Below are positions 36,487 through 49,100 of a stretch of 64,000 bases of DNA, one piece after another (position 1 is the first letter of the stretch; every line of letters starts with the position of its first letter). The stretch comes from a bacterium. Its GTDB lineage: Bacteria; Bacillota; Bacilli; Lactobacillales; Streptococcaceae. The position numbers and the translations under genes are program-made. The notes beneath the pieces were generated by a model. It was given only the letters and a program-made list of their open reading frames with translations, did no database searches and had not been told where the DNA came from. Where the stretch lies: assembly GCA_905221235.1 (NCBI GenBank), contig CAJNCJ010000006.1:1-64000 (forward strand). The letters are read 5' to 3'.

Positions 36487-37642
36487 TCTTGACTTCCTCT
36501 CCCTCTAGTTCATATAGACCACTGACTACCTTATACCATTCAAAAATCGCCGAAATGACAACCTTAGCAGAAGCATAAACTGGAATACCGAGTAAAACTC
36601 CCCAAATACCAAACATAGATCCTGAAGTTAACAAGACAAAGAGAACATTAATGGGATGGATATTTAATTGACTTCCCAAAATCAATGGAGACACAAAACG
36701 GCCTTCAATAGTTTGTTCTACGATAAAGACAATTACCACTTTTAAAAGCATGACTGGTCCAGCAATCAAGCCCAGAACTAAGGCAGGAAGCATGGCTAGA
36801 AAGCTACCTAGATAAGGAACCAGATTTAAAATACCAGCAGTAACACCCAGCGTAACTGCATAACGTAGACCGATAATCTTGAAGAAGATAATAAACATCA
36901 CTGCTACAATAATAGCTACTGTCACTTGACCTCGAACATAGTTTGACAACTGTTGATTCACATCGGATAAAACTTGTCCAACAGGTTCTTTCAATTTTGT
37001 TGGCATGAATTGGGTCAAATAGTTGCGCAAACCTTTCCCATCACGCAAGAGATAAAAGAGCATGAAAGGAACGATAATCAAGGCAACAATCACTTGAGAA
37101 GCCCCGCTAATAAAGGCGCTCACCCAGTTGACTGCCTGAGATGAAACCTTGCTTGCCCAAACTGTAGCCTGGCTAGAAAAATTGGTCAAAACTTGTTCTA
37201 GCTGGGGTCTGAAATCATCTGGTAAACGCTTGGTGACCAAATCATCAATAACCCTATCTGCATCTTCGAGATAGATTGGTACATTTCTTGCAAAAGTTAA
37301 AACCTGACGTTGTAGATTTGGAATAGCTACTGCCAAGCCCCAAATAATAAAGAGAGCAATGATGACAAAGACAATAGTGATGGCTATGACGCGATTGACT
37401 TTGTGTTTTTCCATCCAATCAACAATGGGATTCAATAAATAATATAGCAGGCCGGATAGAATAACCGGCAACATCACAACTGCCAAAAAGTCTAAAACAG
37501 GTGAAAATAAAAAACTAATCTTGCTTAAAATAAAAAGATTGAGTCCCAATAATAAGGTGACCAAAAATACCGTAATGGCCTTGTTATCCAAAAACCACTT
37601 GAAAAACCAAGATAGGCTAAAATGTTTCTCTTTTTGTTCCAT
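36476..37642 (-). CDS. AI-2E family transporter
   Basis: 388-residue polytopic membrane protein with about eight hydrophobic segments, of the AI-2 exporter/PerM (UPF0118) family: the TVSVAIIVAVMFI-type helices and the PYLGSFLAMLPALVLG segment are characteristic. Members have been linked to autoinducer-2 export or to sodium/proton exchange; the substrate here is unknown. First gene of a two-gene unit with the TPR protein. Confidence 0.85.
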   Translation of the reverse strand: MEQKEKHFSLSWFFKWFLDNKAITVFLVTLLLGLNLFILSKISFLFSPVLDFLAVVMLPVILSGLLYYLLNPIVDWMEKHKVNRVIAITIVFVIIALFIIWGLAVAIPNLQRQVLTFARNVPIYLEDADRVIDDLVTKRLPDDFRPQLEQVLTNFSSQATVWASKVSSQAVNWVSAFISGASQVIVALIIVPFMLFYLLRDGKGLRNYLTQFMPTKLKEPVGQVLSDVNQQLSNYVRGQVTVAIIVAVMFIIFFKIIGLRYAVTLGVTAGILNLVPYLGSFLAMLPALVLGLIAGPVMLLKVVIVFIVEQTIEGRFVSPLILGSQLNIHPINVLFVLLTSGSMFGIWGVLLGIPVYASAKVVISAIFEWYKVVSGLYELEGEEVKSEQ

Positions 37643-37668
37643 ATATAATTCCTTTCTGTCGTTCTCTC

Positions 37669-37677
37669 ATTATACCA
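37669..37677 (-). promoter_or_regulatory. Permease-TPR operon promoter (extended -10)
   Basis: TGGTATAAT on minus, 27 bp before the AI-2E gene; no clear -35. Confidence 0.55.
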
Positions 37678-37730
37678 TTTTTGAATCAAAATAACTCTTT
37701 TTTAAAGTGCTTACATAGAGACAGCGACAT

Positions 37731-37756
37731 AAAAAATCCCCTCAAAAGAGGAGATT
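37731..37756 (-). terminator. Terminator of the oligopeptide-binding protein gene
   Basis: On minus AATCTCCTC-TTTT-GAGGGGATT followed by TTTT, immediately after the stop codon. Confidence 0.88.
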
Positions 37757-37759
37757 CGA

Positions 37760-39736
37760 TTAGTCTTGAATATGACGGTCTAAGTTCTTCTGATAATCAG
37801 CGTTTGATTTGGCTTTTTCATCAGCAAATTTCTTACGGAACTCATCCATTTCTTTAGAAGTGACAATCTTGTCTTGGATTTTAAGATATTTATAACTGTT
37901 ATCGCCTGTTTTGTCACCAACCCAACCATCAGCACCAGTGCCTAATACTTTCTTCGTTACAAGCATTTGGGCACCGTCTGAGTGTACAGGAATAACTAGA
38001 GCACTATCTGTTAACCAAGCTTGAGCTTTAGCATATTTAGCATAACGTTTTTGCAGATCTGTTTTCTCACTGTTTGCATCATCAATCAATTCTTTGTATT
38101 TATCCAATCCAACTGTTTTAAGGGCTGGATTGTCTGTTCCTGGTGCTACACCAAGTGCACCTAGAAGAGTTGGGCCAGATGTTGGATCAAATACATCTAA
38201 ATAAGTTGACGGATCTGCATAATCCGGACTCCAACCACTATTCACATTAATATCCCAATCAACATTATTATTTGATGTCGCTAGAACAGTCATGCTTCCC
38301 AATTCATCATCAGAAACCTGTTGAATGTCCACAGCCACATTTTCAGAACCCAATGCTTCTTCAATTGATTGTTTATAAGACTGAGCTTGATGAATAAAAT
38401 CTGTCTGAGTAGATGAAACTGGAAGATCTAAATGAATCGGAAACTGTACTCCATCAGCTTGAAGAGTTTTCTTGGCAGCTTCAAATTTAGTCTTAGCCTT
38501 ATCTACACTATAAAGTGAATCTTGGGCATCATCAAGACTGACATCTTTCCAAACATTATCCAATTTATCCAATTCTGTCTTAGTTACTTGACCAAACGAT
38601 TGGTCTCCAACTTGTACAAATGTTGGAGGAGTGAAACTTGTACGTAGTTTACGCGGCGCTACTTCATCTCCAAACACCTGAGAAACAGCTGCTTTACGAT
38701 CTGCAGCAAATGCCAAAGCTTGACGGAATTCTTTATTTAACAAAGCTTTTTTAGTAGATGATTTTTCTACATCAGTTGTTTTAGAAGTATGATTATAAGC
38801 TACACGATCAATATTGGTTGAAATGTAGTAAGTTCCACCCCTTTGTTGGCCATAAACAATATTATCCTTATATTTTTCTTTTAGGCGTTCATAATTGGCA
38901 GAGTTTTTAAAGAGAGGAGCAGCTGGATAATGTCCTTCATCAAATCCACGTCCAAGAGAATCTGCATCCTGGCCATCAAAGTAGGATAGTTTAATATCAT
39001 CAATAAAGACATTTTGTTTATCCCAATAGTTTTGGTTTTTGGTCATTTCGATAGAAGATTTAGAGGTAAGGCCCTTAAGAAGGAAAGCCCCATTGTAGAG
39101 AATGCTCGTTACATCAGTAGCTTTACCGAAATCATCTCCTTTAGAAGCCAAAAAATCTCCACTTACTGGAGCTAGAACTCCCATCGTTGTCTTAGAATTC
39201 CAGAAAGATTCTGGATGGTTCAAAGTGTAAACAAGAGTATAATCATCTGTTGCTTTCACACCTACGGTTGAGAAATCTGTTGTTTTCCCATTTACATAGT
39301 CATCTAATCCTTTGATAGAATCCTGTACCAAATATAGTGCCTGTGATTTCTTATCTGCTGCATGCTTCAGACCCGTTACAAAGTCCTGAGCCTTAACTTC
39401 ACCGTACTCTTCACCCTCATTAGTATACCATTTGACACCCTGGCGAATTTTATAGGTATAGGTCAAACCATCTTTAGAAACAGTCCAATCTTCTGCAACC
39501 GATGGAACTAGATTTCCATATTGATCATTTTCTAGTAATCCGTCAATAACATTACCTGTAATCTGTTTAGTACTGACATTTCCAGAAACTGTATAATCTA
39601 AAGTTGCAGGATCAGATGAAAATACATAAGCATAAGTCACCGGTTTATTAGCTTCTTTACCACCTGCTGAACACGATGCTAGCACTGCTGCTGATAACAC
39701 TGCTACACCTGCTACTAAGAAAGCACGTTTTTTCAT
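37760..39736 (-). CDS. Oligopeptide ABC transporter substrate-binding lipoprotein (Ami/Ali type)
   Basis: 658-residue family 5 solute-binding protein. Signal peptide with lipobox LASC (lipidated Cys22), then the SBP_bac_5 domain: TYAYVFSSDPATLDYTVSGN, GNLVPSVAEDWTVSKDG and FRQALAFAADRKA. In mitis streptococci AmiA, AliA and AliB deliver peptides to a shared AmiCDEF transporter. No permease or ATPase genes are adjacent, so this is an orphan binding protein of that type. Which paralogue it is cannot be fixed from sequence alone; AliB-like is my best guess. Confidence 0.88.
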   Translation of the reverse strand: MKKRAFLVAGVAVLSAAVLASCSAGGKEANKPVTYAYVFSSDPATLDYTVSGNVSTKQITGNVIDGLLENDQYGNLVPSVAEDWTVSKDGLTYTYKIRQGVKWYTNEGEEYGEVKAQDFVTGLKHAADKKSQALYLVQDSIKGLDDYVNGKTTDFSTVGVKATDDYTLVYTLNHPESFWNSKTTMGVLAPVSGDFLASKGDDFGKATDVTSILYNGAFLLKGLTSKSSIEMTKNQNYWDKQNVFIDDIKLSYFDGQDADSLGRGFDEGHYPAAPLFKNSANYERLKEKYKDNIVYGQQRGGTYYISTNIDRVAYNHTSKTTDVEKSSTKKALLNKEFRQALAFAADRKAAVSQVFGDEVAPRKLRTSFTPPTFVQVGDQSFGQVTKTELDKLDNVWKDVSLDDAQDSLYSVDKAKTKFEAAKKTLQADGVQFPIHLDLPVSSTQTDFIHQAQSYKQSIEEALGSENVAVDIQQVSDDELGSMTVLATSNNNVDWDINVNSGWSPDYADPSTYLDVFDPTSGPTLLGALGVAPGTDNPALKTVGLDKYKELIDDANSEKTDLQKRYAKYAKAQAWLTDSALVIPVHSDGAQMLVTKKVLGTGADGWVGDKTGDNSYKYLKIQDKIVTSKEMDEFRKKFADEKAKSNADYQKNLDRHIQD

Positions 39737-39766
39737 AGTAAAACTCCTTTAATAGTTGATAGGATT

Positions 39767-39794
39767 ATTATAGCACTTTTTCATAGGAAATCAA
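39767..39794 (-). promoter_or_regulatory. Promoter of the oligopeptide-binding protein gene
   Basis: TTGATT (39789-39794), 16-bp spacer ending TGC, TATAAT (39767-39772); ribosome binding site AAAGGAG. Confidence 0.8.
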
Positions 39795-39870
39795 TAAAAA
39801 ACTAAATACAATTTAATATTTTATTATATTTATATAATGTGTTATAGAGTCCCTCCAACTACAGTTTTTG

Positions 39871-39879
39871 TGATATAAT
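39871..39879 (+). promoter_or_regulatory. pgl promoter (extended -10)
   Basis: TGATATAAT, 28 bp before the lactonase start; -35 weak. AGAGG is the ribosome binding site. Confidence 0.6.
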
Positions 39880-39907
39880 AGTCTTATCTTTATATAGAGG
39901 TATAGTC

Positions 39908-40921
39908 ATGAAAGAAACTGTTTATTTTGGAACTTATACACGTCGTACTTCCCAAGGGATTTACAAGGCAGACTTTGATACAGAAACTGGTCAACTTGCA
40001 AATCTAGAACTTTTTGCTCCTGAGCCAAGTCCAACCTATCTTGCTTTTGACCAGCAACAACATCTATACACCGTTGGTAGTCAAGACAATAAGGGGGGCA
40101 TTGCAGCCTATCAAACTGACGGGACTTTATTAAATCATGTTGTGGAAGAAGGAGCTACCCACTGTTATGTTGCTGTGGATGAAAAACGAGATTTGGTCTA
40201 TGCCGCCAACTACCATAAAGGACAGGTACTCGTTTATAAACGTCAGGAAGATGGTAGTCTTCTACTTAGTGATGTAGATCAACACAGCGGACAAGGTCCG
40301 CATGAGAATCAAGCTTCTCCCCACGTTCACTTTACAGACTTAACTCCAGACCACTATCTAGTGACCTGTGATTTGGGTACTGACCAAGTCATCACTTATG
40401 ACCTTGATCAAGAAGGGAAATTATCTAAGCTCTATACCTACCATAGCCATCCAGGAGCTGGTTCTCGTCATATTGTTTTCCATAACCACTATAAAATCGC
40501 TTATCTGATTTGTGAACTTAATAGTACTATCGAGGTTCTAATCTACGATGGTGTTGGTGAATTTGAACGCATGCAAGTCATTTCAACTCTACCAGACGGT
40601 TATGAAGGCTTTAATGGAACTGCTGCTATTCGTCTCTCTAAAGACGGTAAATACCTCTACGCTTCTAACCGTGGTCATGATTCTATCGCAGTATATACAA
40701 TCCTTGCGGACGGTAGCTTAGAGTTATTAGAAATCGTTCCTACTCATGGTCAGACTCCACGTGATTTTGATTTAACACCAGACCAAGAATTTGTCATTGC
40801 TGTCCATCAAGACTCTGACAATGCAACCGTCTTTAAACGCAATCCTGAAACTGGTCGTCTAGCAGAACTCTCAAACGACTTCAATGTGCCCGAAGCAGTC
40901 TGCATCAGTTTTGCCCCTTAA
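39908..40921 (+). CDS. pgl: 6-Phosphogluconolactonase, YbhE/Pgl beta-propeller family
   Basis: 337-residue seven-bladed beta-propeller of the lactonase_2 family, starting MKETVYFGTYTRRTSQGIY and containing the typical GAGSRHIVFHN and QTPRDFDLTPDQEFV blades. The family hydrolyses 6-phosphogluconolactone in the oxidative pentose phosphate pathway, the step after Zwf (gene at 215). Some members have other lactone substrates, so the exact activity is inferred. Single gene on plus, convergent with the atp operon and sharing its terminator. Confidence 0.85.
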   Translation: MKETVYFGTYTRRTSQGIYKADFDTETGQLANLELFAPEPSPTYLAFDQQQHLYTVGSQDNKGGIAAYQTDGTLLNHVVEEGATHCYVAVDEKRDLVYAANYHKGQVLVYKRQEDGSLLLSDVDQHSGQGPHENQASPHVHFTDLTPDHYLVTCDLGTDQVITYDLDQEGKLSKLYTYHSHPGAGSRHIVFHNHYKIAYLICELNSTIEVLIYDGVGEFERMQVISTLPDGYEGFNGTAAIRLSKDGKYLYASNRGHDSIAVYTILADGSLELLEIVPTHGQTPRDFDLTPDQEFVIAVHQDSDNATVFKRNPETGRLAELSNDFNVPEAVCISFAP

Positions 40922-40930
40922 GAAAACATA

Positions 40931-40966
40931 AAAAAATGAACTTGGAATTTTCAAGTTCATTTTTTT
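40931..40966. terminator. Bidirectional terminator between pgl and atpC
   Basis: TGAACTTG/CAAGTTCA perfect stem, 7-nt loop, A7 before and T7 after; ends both the lactonase gene and the ATP synthase operon. Confidence 0.92.
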
Positions 40967-40967
40967 C

Positions 40968-41387
40968 TTATAGTCTTTTTCCGACATTAATACGATTAAT
41001 AGCACGTTGCAAAGCAATCTTAGCACGACGTTCTTGATCAATCAAGTTTTTTTCATGGGCTTCTTCGATTTCACGCTCTGCTCGAAGCTTGGCACGTTCT
41101 GCACGGCTAACATCGATATCACGAGCACGTTCTGCAGAATCAGCAACGATTGTAATGATATCATTGGCAATTTCAATAACACCCCCGTTTACTGCAATCC
41201 AGTTCACGTGATCTTCATCATCAATACGTTTTACCTTTACTTCATCAACTGCTAAAACCGCAATCATATTTTCATGTCGTGGCAAGATCCCCATCTCACC
41301 ATCCAGAGTTCGAACCGATACATAGCTGGCATGGTGATCATAGACGAGACCATCTGGTGTCACGATCTGGACAGTTAACTGAGCCAT
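40968..41387 (-). CDS. atpC: ATP synthase F1 epsilon subunit
   Basis: 139 residues; N-terminal beta-sandwich ([35 protein letters not shown]) and C-terminal helical hairpin that can inhibit ATP hydrolysis. Final gene of atpEBFHAGDC, 10 bp after atpD. In fermenting streptococci the complex works mainly as a proton-pumping ATPase for pH homeostasis. Confidence 0.97.
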   Translation of the reverse strand: MAQLTVQIVTPDGLVYDHHASYVSVRTLDGEMGILPRHENMIAVLAVDEVKVKRIDDEDHVNWIAVNGGVIEIANDIITIVADSAERARDIDVSRAERAKLRAEREIEEAHEKNLIDQERRAKIALQRAINRINVGKRL

Positions 41388-41397
41388 AGATCACCTC

Positions 41398-42813
<1,416 letters not shown>

Positions 42814-42839
42814 CTATTCTATATAAGATACTGTCGGTT

Positions 42840-42906
42840 CCTAGTTTAACTAGGTCCTAAGTTCATTTTCATACGAGCTGGACTAGTGCCTATTCTAAGG
42901 CACTAG
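42840..42906 (-). other. Two intercistronic hairpins between atpG and atpD
   Basis: CCTAG-TTTAA-CTAGG (42840-42854) and a perfect 9-bp CTAGTGCCT/AGGCACTAG stem with a 6-nt loop (42883-42906) that covers the atpG stop codon. Neither has a T-tract. Confidence 0.7.
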
Positions 42907-43768
42907 CTCCTGCTACGATTTCTGTAATTTCTTGTGTAATCGCCGCCTGTCTGGCACGGTTATACTGAATTGTCAAATCATTAATGACCTTCTTAGCATT
43001 ATCTGTCGCTGTTTGCATAGCTGTCATACCAGCAGCATTTTCAGCTGTCTTGGCATCGATAATGGCACCGTAAATCATACTTTCTGCAAATTGAGGCAAC
43101 AACTGTTCCAAAATTTCTTCTCGGCTAGTTTCCAATTCAAAGGTCAAGCTGTAACTGTCGTCCGCTTCTTTTGGATCCAAGTCAACAATCGGAAGCATTT
43201 GCTCCACACGCATTTGACTAGTTAGCGTATTGACATGGTGGTTATAGCAGACATAAAGCTCATCAAAGAGTTCATTTTGATACATTTCAACAGTTTTTGA
43301 AATAATCTTACGAACTTCATCAAAGCTAGGTTGGTCTGCCAAACCGCGTAGTTCATAAAGTGGTTGAATACCACGAGCCTTAAAGAAATCAGCTCCCATC
43401 CCACCGATACAGATCATTTCAAAACCTTGACCATCTGGATGGTATTCTTCTTTCAACTCCATAACGGCTTTCAAAATAGAAGAATTATACCCTCCAACCA
43501 AACCGCGGTCTGAAGTAATGACGATATAGCCTGTCTTCTTCACAGGACGACTAATCAACATGGGATTGGTTGAACCACCAGCTCCATTACCATGAAGGAT
43601 ATCTGTCAAAAGTTTACGAACTTTCTGAGCGTAAACTTGGAAGTTGCGAGCAGCTTCTTCAGAACGACCTAGCTTAGCAGCTGATACCATTTGCATGGCA
43701 TTAGTGATTTGACTCGTATTTTTTGTTGAGGCGATTTTTGTTTTAATATCATTTAGAGATACTGCCAT
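42890..43768 (-). CDS. atpG: ATP synthase F1 gamma subunit
   Basis: 292-residue central rotor stalk, with the N- and C-terminal helices ([30 protein letters not shown] and [24 protein letters not shown]) that form the coiled coil inside the alpha3beta3 ring. 15 bp after atpA. Present once per complex. Confidence 0.97.
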   Translation of the reverse strand: MAVSLNDIKTKIASTKNTSQITNAMQMVSAAKLGRSEEAARNFQVYAQKVRKLLTDILHGNGAGGSTNPMLISRPVKKTGYIVITSDRGLVGGYNSSILKAVMELKEEYHPDGQGFEMICIGGMGADFFKARGIQPLYELRGLADQPSFDEVRKIISKTVEMYQNELFDELYVCYNHHVNTLTSQMRVEQMLPIVDLDPKEADDSYSLTFELETSREEILEQLLPQFAESMIYGAIIDAKTAENAAGMTAMQTATDNAKKVINDLTIQYNRARQAAITQEITEIVAGASALE

Positions 43769-43783
43769 CTGACACCTCTATTC

Positions 43784-45839
<2,056 letters not shown>

Positions 45840-45840
<1 letters not shown>

Positions 45841-46334
45841 TAAGCTTCTCCTAGCTGATCGATATACTGATCAATGAGTTCTTTATGGGCATGACCGTCA
45901 AGGTTTTGTGAGATGATTTTACCAGCCAAGCTGATTGTCAAATCTGCTACCTCACCCTTAACGCTTTGTAAAGCTTCAGCTTTGTTTTGAGCAATTTCTT
46001 GGTTTGCTTTTTCTTTTAAGCGTCCTGCTTCTAGTTTAGCATCTGCTAAAATACTAGCCTTACTTTTCTCAGCTGTTTCTTTCGCATTCTCAATGATTGT
46101 CTTAGCTTCTTTACGGCTACCAGCCAATTCATCTTCGCGTTTTTGAGCCAATACTTCTGCTTTTTGACGTGCTTCTTCGGCTCTGTCAATATCTGAAGCA
46201 ATTTTTTCAGCTCTTTCTTCGAAAATGCTTGTAATATTAGACCATGCAAATTTTTTAATCAAGACTAGCAAAAGGATAAAAGAGCCAGCGATTAAAATAA
46301 AATTACCAATTAATTCACCTACTGTTACGTGCAT
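45840..46334 (-). CDS. atpF: ATP synthase F0 subunit b
   Basis: 164 residues: one N-terminal membrane helix (about residues 10-28) then a long charged helix ([32 protein letters not shown] pattern) forming the peripheral stalk. 13 bp after atpB; coupled to atpH. Confidence 0.96.
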
Positions 46335-46347
46335 CAGTTACTCCTTT

Positions 46348-47061
46348 CTACTCTTCATCATTAATTTTATTTCCTAGGTACATAGAGGATAATAGTGTAA
46401 AGACATAAGCCTGTACACAAGAAATGAACACGGAAAATGCAGTCCAAACTAAGTTTGTCCCAAATGCGATTGGATACCAAAAAATAGCCTGATGTGAAAG
46501 TACAAGAAGCAAGCTTGTCATTACTTCACCTGCAAAGATATTCCCAAAAATCCGCAAAGCAAGAGAAAGGAAATTCGTGACTTCTTCAAGTAGATTCATC
46601 GGTGTCATAAATGCAGGAGTTACAAAACCTTTGAGGTATTGTTTAATCCCACGGCGACGAATCCCCTCAATATGCGCCATCACAATAATACAGAAAGACA
46701 AGACAAGGTCAAATGAAAGATTTGCAGTTGGCGATGTCCAAAGGTTTGTTCCATCTGTTGTTTGAATTTTAGCCATCAAACCAAGGTTATTGGCGATGAC
46801 CATAAAAAGAAATAAGCATAAGTAAAAGAGTGAGTAATCTTTCATGTAGTGGGAACCAAGGTTAGGTTCTGTAAATCCAATTACAAAATCATAGAGATAC
46901 TCTAGTACATTTTGTTTACCTTTGGGTTTCAAGGTCATATTACGACTTGCCCAATAGATAAATGCAAAAATCAGAAACACAGACAGCAAAGTCAAGGCTG
47001 TCAAAGTTAAATCAAAGGTAACAGGACCAATATTGATGGTTGGATTGATACTTTCTTCCAT
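46348..47061 (-). CDS. atpB: ATP synthase F0 subunit a
   Basis: 237-residue membrane protein with five to six helices; the segment [16 protein letters not shown] carries the essential Arg that faces the c ring. Follows atpE by 32 bp, the inverted c-a order of streptococci. Confidence 0.96.
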   Translation of the reverse strand: MEESINPTINIGPVTFDLTLTALTLLSVFLIFAFIYWASRNMTLKPKGKQNVLEYLYDFVIGFTEPNLGSHYMKDYSLFYLCLFLFMVIANNLGLMAKIQTTDGTNLWTSPTANLSFDLVLSFCIIVMAHIEGIRRRGIKQYLKGFVTPAFMTPMNLLEEVTNFLSLALRIFGNIFAGEVMTSLLLVLSHQAIFWYPIAFGTNLVWTAFSVFISCVQAYVFTLLSSMYLGNKINDEE

Positions 47062-47093
47062 CTAACATTCTCCCTTCTCCAATTTATATTTCG

Positions 47094-47294
47094 TTATTTA
47101 ATAATAAATGAGAAGACAAGAGTTACGAAGAAAGTTCCTTCAATAAAGGCAACCCCTAAAAACATCAAGCTACGAAACTCAGCGATAATATCTGGTTGGC
47201 GAGCTACTGATTTCAACAAACCATTCATCAACATACCCTCACCAAGAGACACACCCATACAGGCAAGACATAGACCGAAAAATGTTAAATTCAT
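47094..47294 (-). CDS. atpE: ATP synthase F0 subunit c
   Basis: 66-residue two-helix proteolipid with essential Glu52 in [10 protein letters not shown] and polar loop ARQPD (31-35). First gene of the operon, with AAAAGGAGAATTC ribosome binding site. Residues F6, L10, L17, M21, L27 and I36-I37-A38 differ from the pneumococcal protein as I remember it, while positions linked to optochin resistance (G14, G18, G20, M23, V48, A49, F50) look like the sensitive form. Confidence 0.96.
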   Translation of the reverse strand: MNLTFFGLCLACMGVSLGEGMLMNGLLKSVARQPDIIAEFRSLMFLGVAFIEGTFFVTLVFSFIIK

Positions 47295-47329
47295 GACGAA
47301 TTCTCCTTTTAATTAAAATTTACTTACTT

Positions 47330-47358
47330 AGTTTAGTCCTAAAAATTGGATTTGTCAA
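47330..47358 (-). promoter_or_regulatory. atp operon promoter
   Basis: TTGACA (47353-47358), 17-bp spacer, TAAACT (47330-47335). It is the only convincing promoter for the eight-gene operon. Confidence 0.82.
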
Positions 47359-47371
47359 CTTTTTACTAACA

Positions 47372-47386
47372 TTGAAAGCGTTTAAT
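47372..47386. promoter_or_regulatory. Possible cre upstream of atp
   Basis: TTGAAAGCGTTTAAT matches the CcpA consensus WTGNAANCGNWNNCW except for the final conserved C. It lies 13 bp upstream of the -35. Confidence 0.45.
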
Positions 47387-47491
47387 GAAAATTATTTACA
47401 ATTTTACTATTTTTGAGCTTATTATATAGAAAACTTTGTAAAAAACTTGTAATAAATTCGACCATTATCTAGACCTTTCTGAAAAATATTG

Positions 47492-47517
47492 AAAAAATCC
47501 GAGATGTAATCTCGGAT
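47492..47517 (-). terminator. Terminator after the U32 peptidase gene
   Basis: On minus ATCCGAGA/TCTCGGAT stem with TTTTTTC. It is about 95 bp after the stop codon; the interval holds nothing else recognisable. Confidence 0.85.
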
Positions 47518-47609
47518 GGAAATTAATATATTTTCTTTAACCTAATGCTCTTTTAGTAAGTAGGATTAAAAGAAAAGCAACTAGAAAGCTTTCGTCTCCT
47601 ACATGTTTA

Positions 47610-48896
47610 TTAAGCACGCACTGTGACGCTGGTTCCATCTTCCTTATAAAGATTGATGAGACCTTCTTTAAGAGCTCGAACCATGTCTCCAGCTTGAACA
47701 GGTTGTGGAACCTTGATAGTCAAGAGTTCCATTGGATTTGGAGCGCGGTCAATTTTATTGCCTTTGGCATCATGCAAATCTTCGATATAAGTCTCAAAAT
47801 GACGGAAACCTGGTCCATAAAACTCTACTTGGTCTCCTTCATTAATAACGTTCCGTTGACGAATGGTTGCTGTTTGTGTCGCATCATCATAAGAAACCAC
47901 TTCAGCGACAAACTTGTACTCAGGAATTTTGCGACGAGCACCAAATAACTGCTCATTTTCAGATGGTGTACCGTAGTAAAAACCTGTTGCTAATTCACGT
48001 TGGGCAACCTTCCACATCTCATCAATCAAGTCTTGCTTAATAGCTTCAAACTTCTCTGGACTTTCAAGATATGCATCCACAGCCGCCTTATAGCAGTTGG
48101 TCACTGTTGAAACATAGTGAATAGACTTCATACGTCCTTCAATTTTTAGACTGTCCACACCATTTTCAATCATATCTGGGATATGGTCAATCATAGACAT
48201 ATCAACGGCTGACATTGAAAATTCTTCTGGAATTTCGCCCTTAAGACTCTTACGTTCTTTCCCAAATGGCATATCGTAAAGATCGTACTTCCAACGGCAA
48301 GACTGAGAGCAACCACCACGGTTAGCATCACGCATACTCATGTGATTTGAAAGAGTACAACGACCAGAGTAAGAAATACACATAGCTCCGTGTACAAAGG
48401 CTTCAATCTCAACGTCTGTACGTTTGCGGATTTCAGCTAATTCTTCCATTGAAACCTCACGCGCCAGAACGACACGAGTCAAGCCCAGTTCTTTCCAGAA
48501 CTCAAGAGTTTCATAGTTAGTGGCACTGGCTTGGGTAGAGAGGTGGATTTCAAGACCTGGTGCTTCTGTCGCTGCAATCATGATTAAGGCAGGGTCAGAC
48601 ACAATTACAGCCGCGATTCCGATATCACGTAGTTTACGGAACCACTCACCAGCACCAGCTTCATTTCCTTCATGCATAACCATGTTGGCAGCCACATAGA
48701 CCTTCGCTCCATACTTGGCTGCAAACTGTACGCCTTCTTCCATCTGTTCAAAGGTAAAGTTTCCGGCACGGCTACGGAGACCATAGGCCTGACCACCGAT
48801 AAAGACAGCATCTGCTCCATATTGAACAGCTACCTTTAGCTTCTCTAAAGTCCCTGCAGGTGATAAAACCTCAGGACGTTTTAATGTTTTTGTCAT
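47610..48896 (-). CDS. Peptidase U32 family protein (tRNA/rRNA hydroxylation type)
   Basis: 428 residues from the ATG at 48896, which has AGGAG 6 nt upstream; a longer frame exists but has no site. Starts MTKTLKRPEVLSPAG and has the U32 signature region EAFVHGAMCISYSGRCTLSNHMSMRDANRGGCSQSCRW with its conserved cysteines. E. coli relatives (TrhP/YegQ, RlhA) hydroxylate tRNA or rRNA uridine/cytidine via a prephenate-dependent route, while others are called collagenases; the RNA role is more likely. Single gene with own promoter. Confidence 0.83.
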   Translation of the reverse strand: MTKTLKRPEVLSPAGTLEKLKVAVQYGADAVFIGGQAYGLRSRAGNFTFEQMEEGVQFAAKYGAKVYVAANMVMHEGNEAGAGEWFRKLRDIGIAAVIVSDPALIMIAATEAPGLEIHLSTQASATNYETLEFWKELGLTRVVLAREVSMEELAEIRKRTDVEIEAFVHGAMCISYSGRCTLSNHMSMRDANRGGCSQSCRWKYDLYDMPFGKERKSLKGEIPEEFSMSAVDMSMIDHIPDMIENGVDSLKIEGRMKSIHYVSTVTNCYKAAVDAYLESPEKFEAIKQDLIDEMWKVAQRELATGFYYGTPSENEQLFGARRKIPEYKFVAEVVSYDDATQTATIRQRNVINEGDQVEFYGPGFRHFETYIEDLHDAKGNKIDRAPNPMELLTIKVPQPVQAGDMVRALKEGLINLYKEDGTSVTVRA

Positions 48897-48941
48897 GTTT
48901 TCTCCTATTTGCAATATAAAAGTTTGACGTTTTTCCTTCTC

Positions 48942-48970
48942 ATTTTATAGTAAATAAGCCATAAAATCAA
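48942..48970 (-). promoter_or_regulatory. Promoter of the U32 gene
   Basis: TTGATT (48965-48970), 17-bp spacer, TAAAAT (48942-48947). Confidence 0.7.
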
Positions 48971-49042
48971 GCCTAGACAGATTGTTTTGACAATTCTAAT
49001 CTTTTATCAGTTGAAACAAGTAGTAAAAAAGCCAGATAAAGT

Positions 49043-49067
49043 AAAAACCAGTATCCAAACATACTGG
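49043..49067 (-). terminator. guaA terminator
   Basis: On minus CCAGTAT-GTTTGG-ATACTGG then TTTTTA, 33 bp after the guaA stop. Confidence 0.85.
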
Positions 49068-49100
49068 CCAATTAAACTATATAAGATAGTCCTTAAATGA

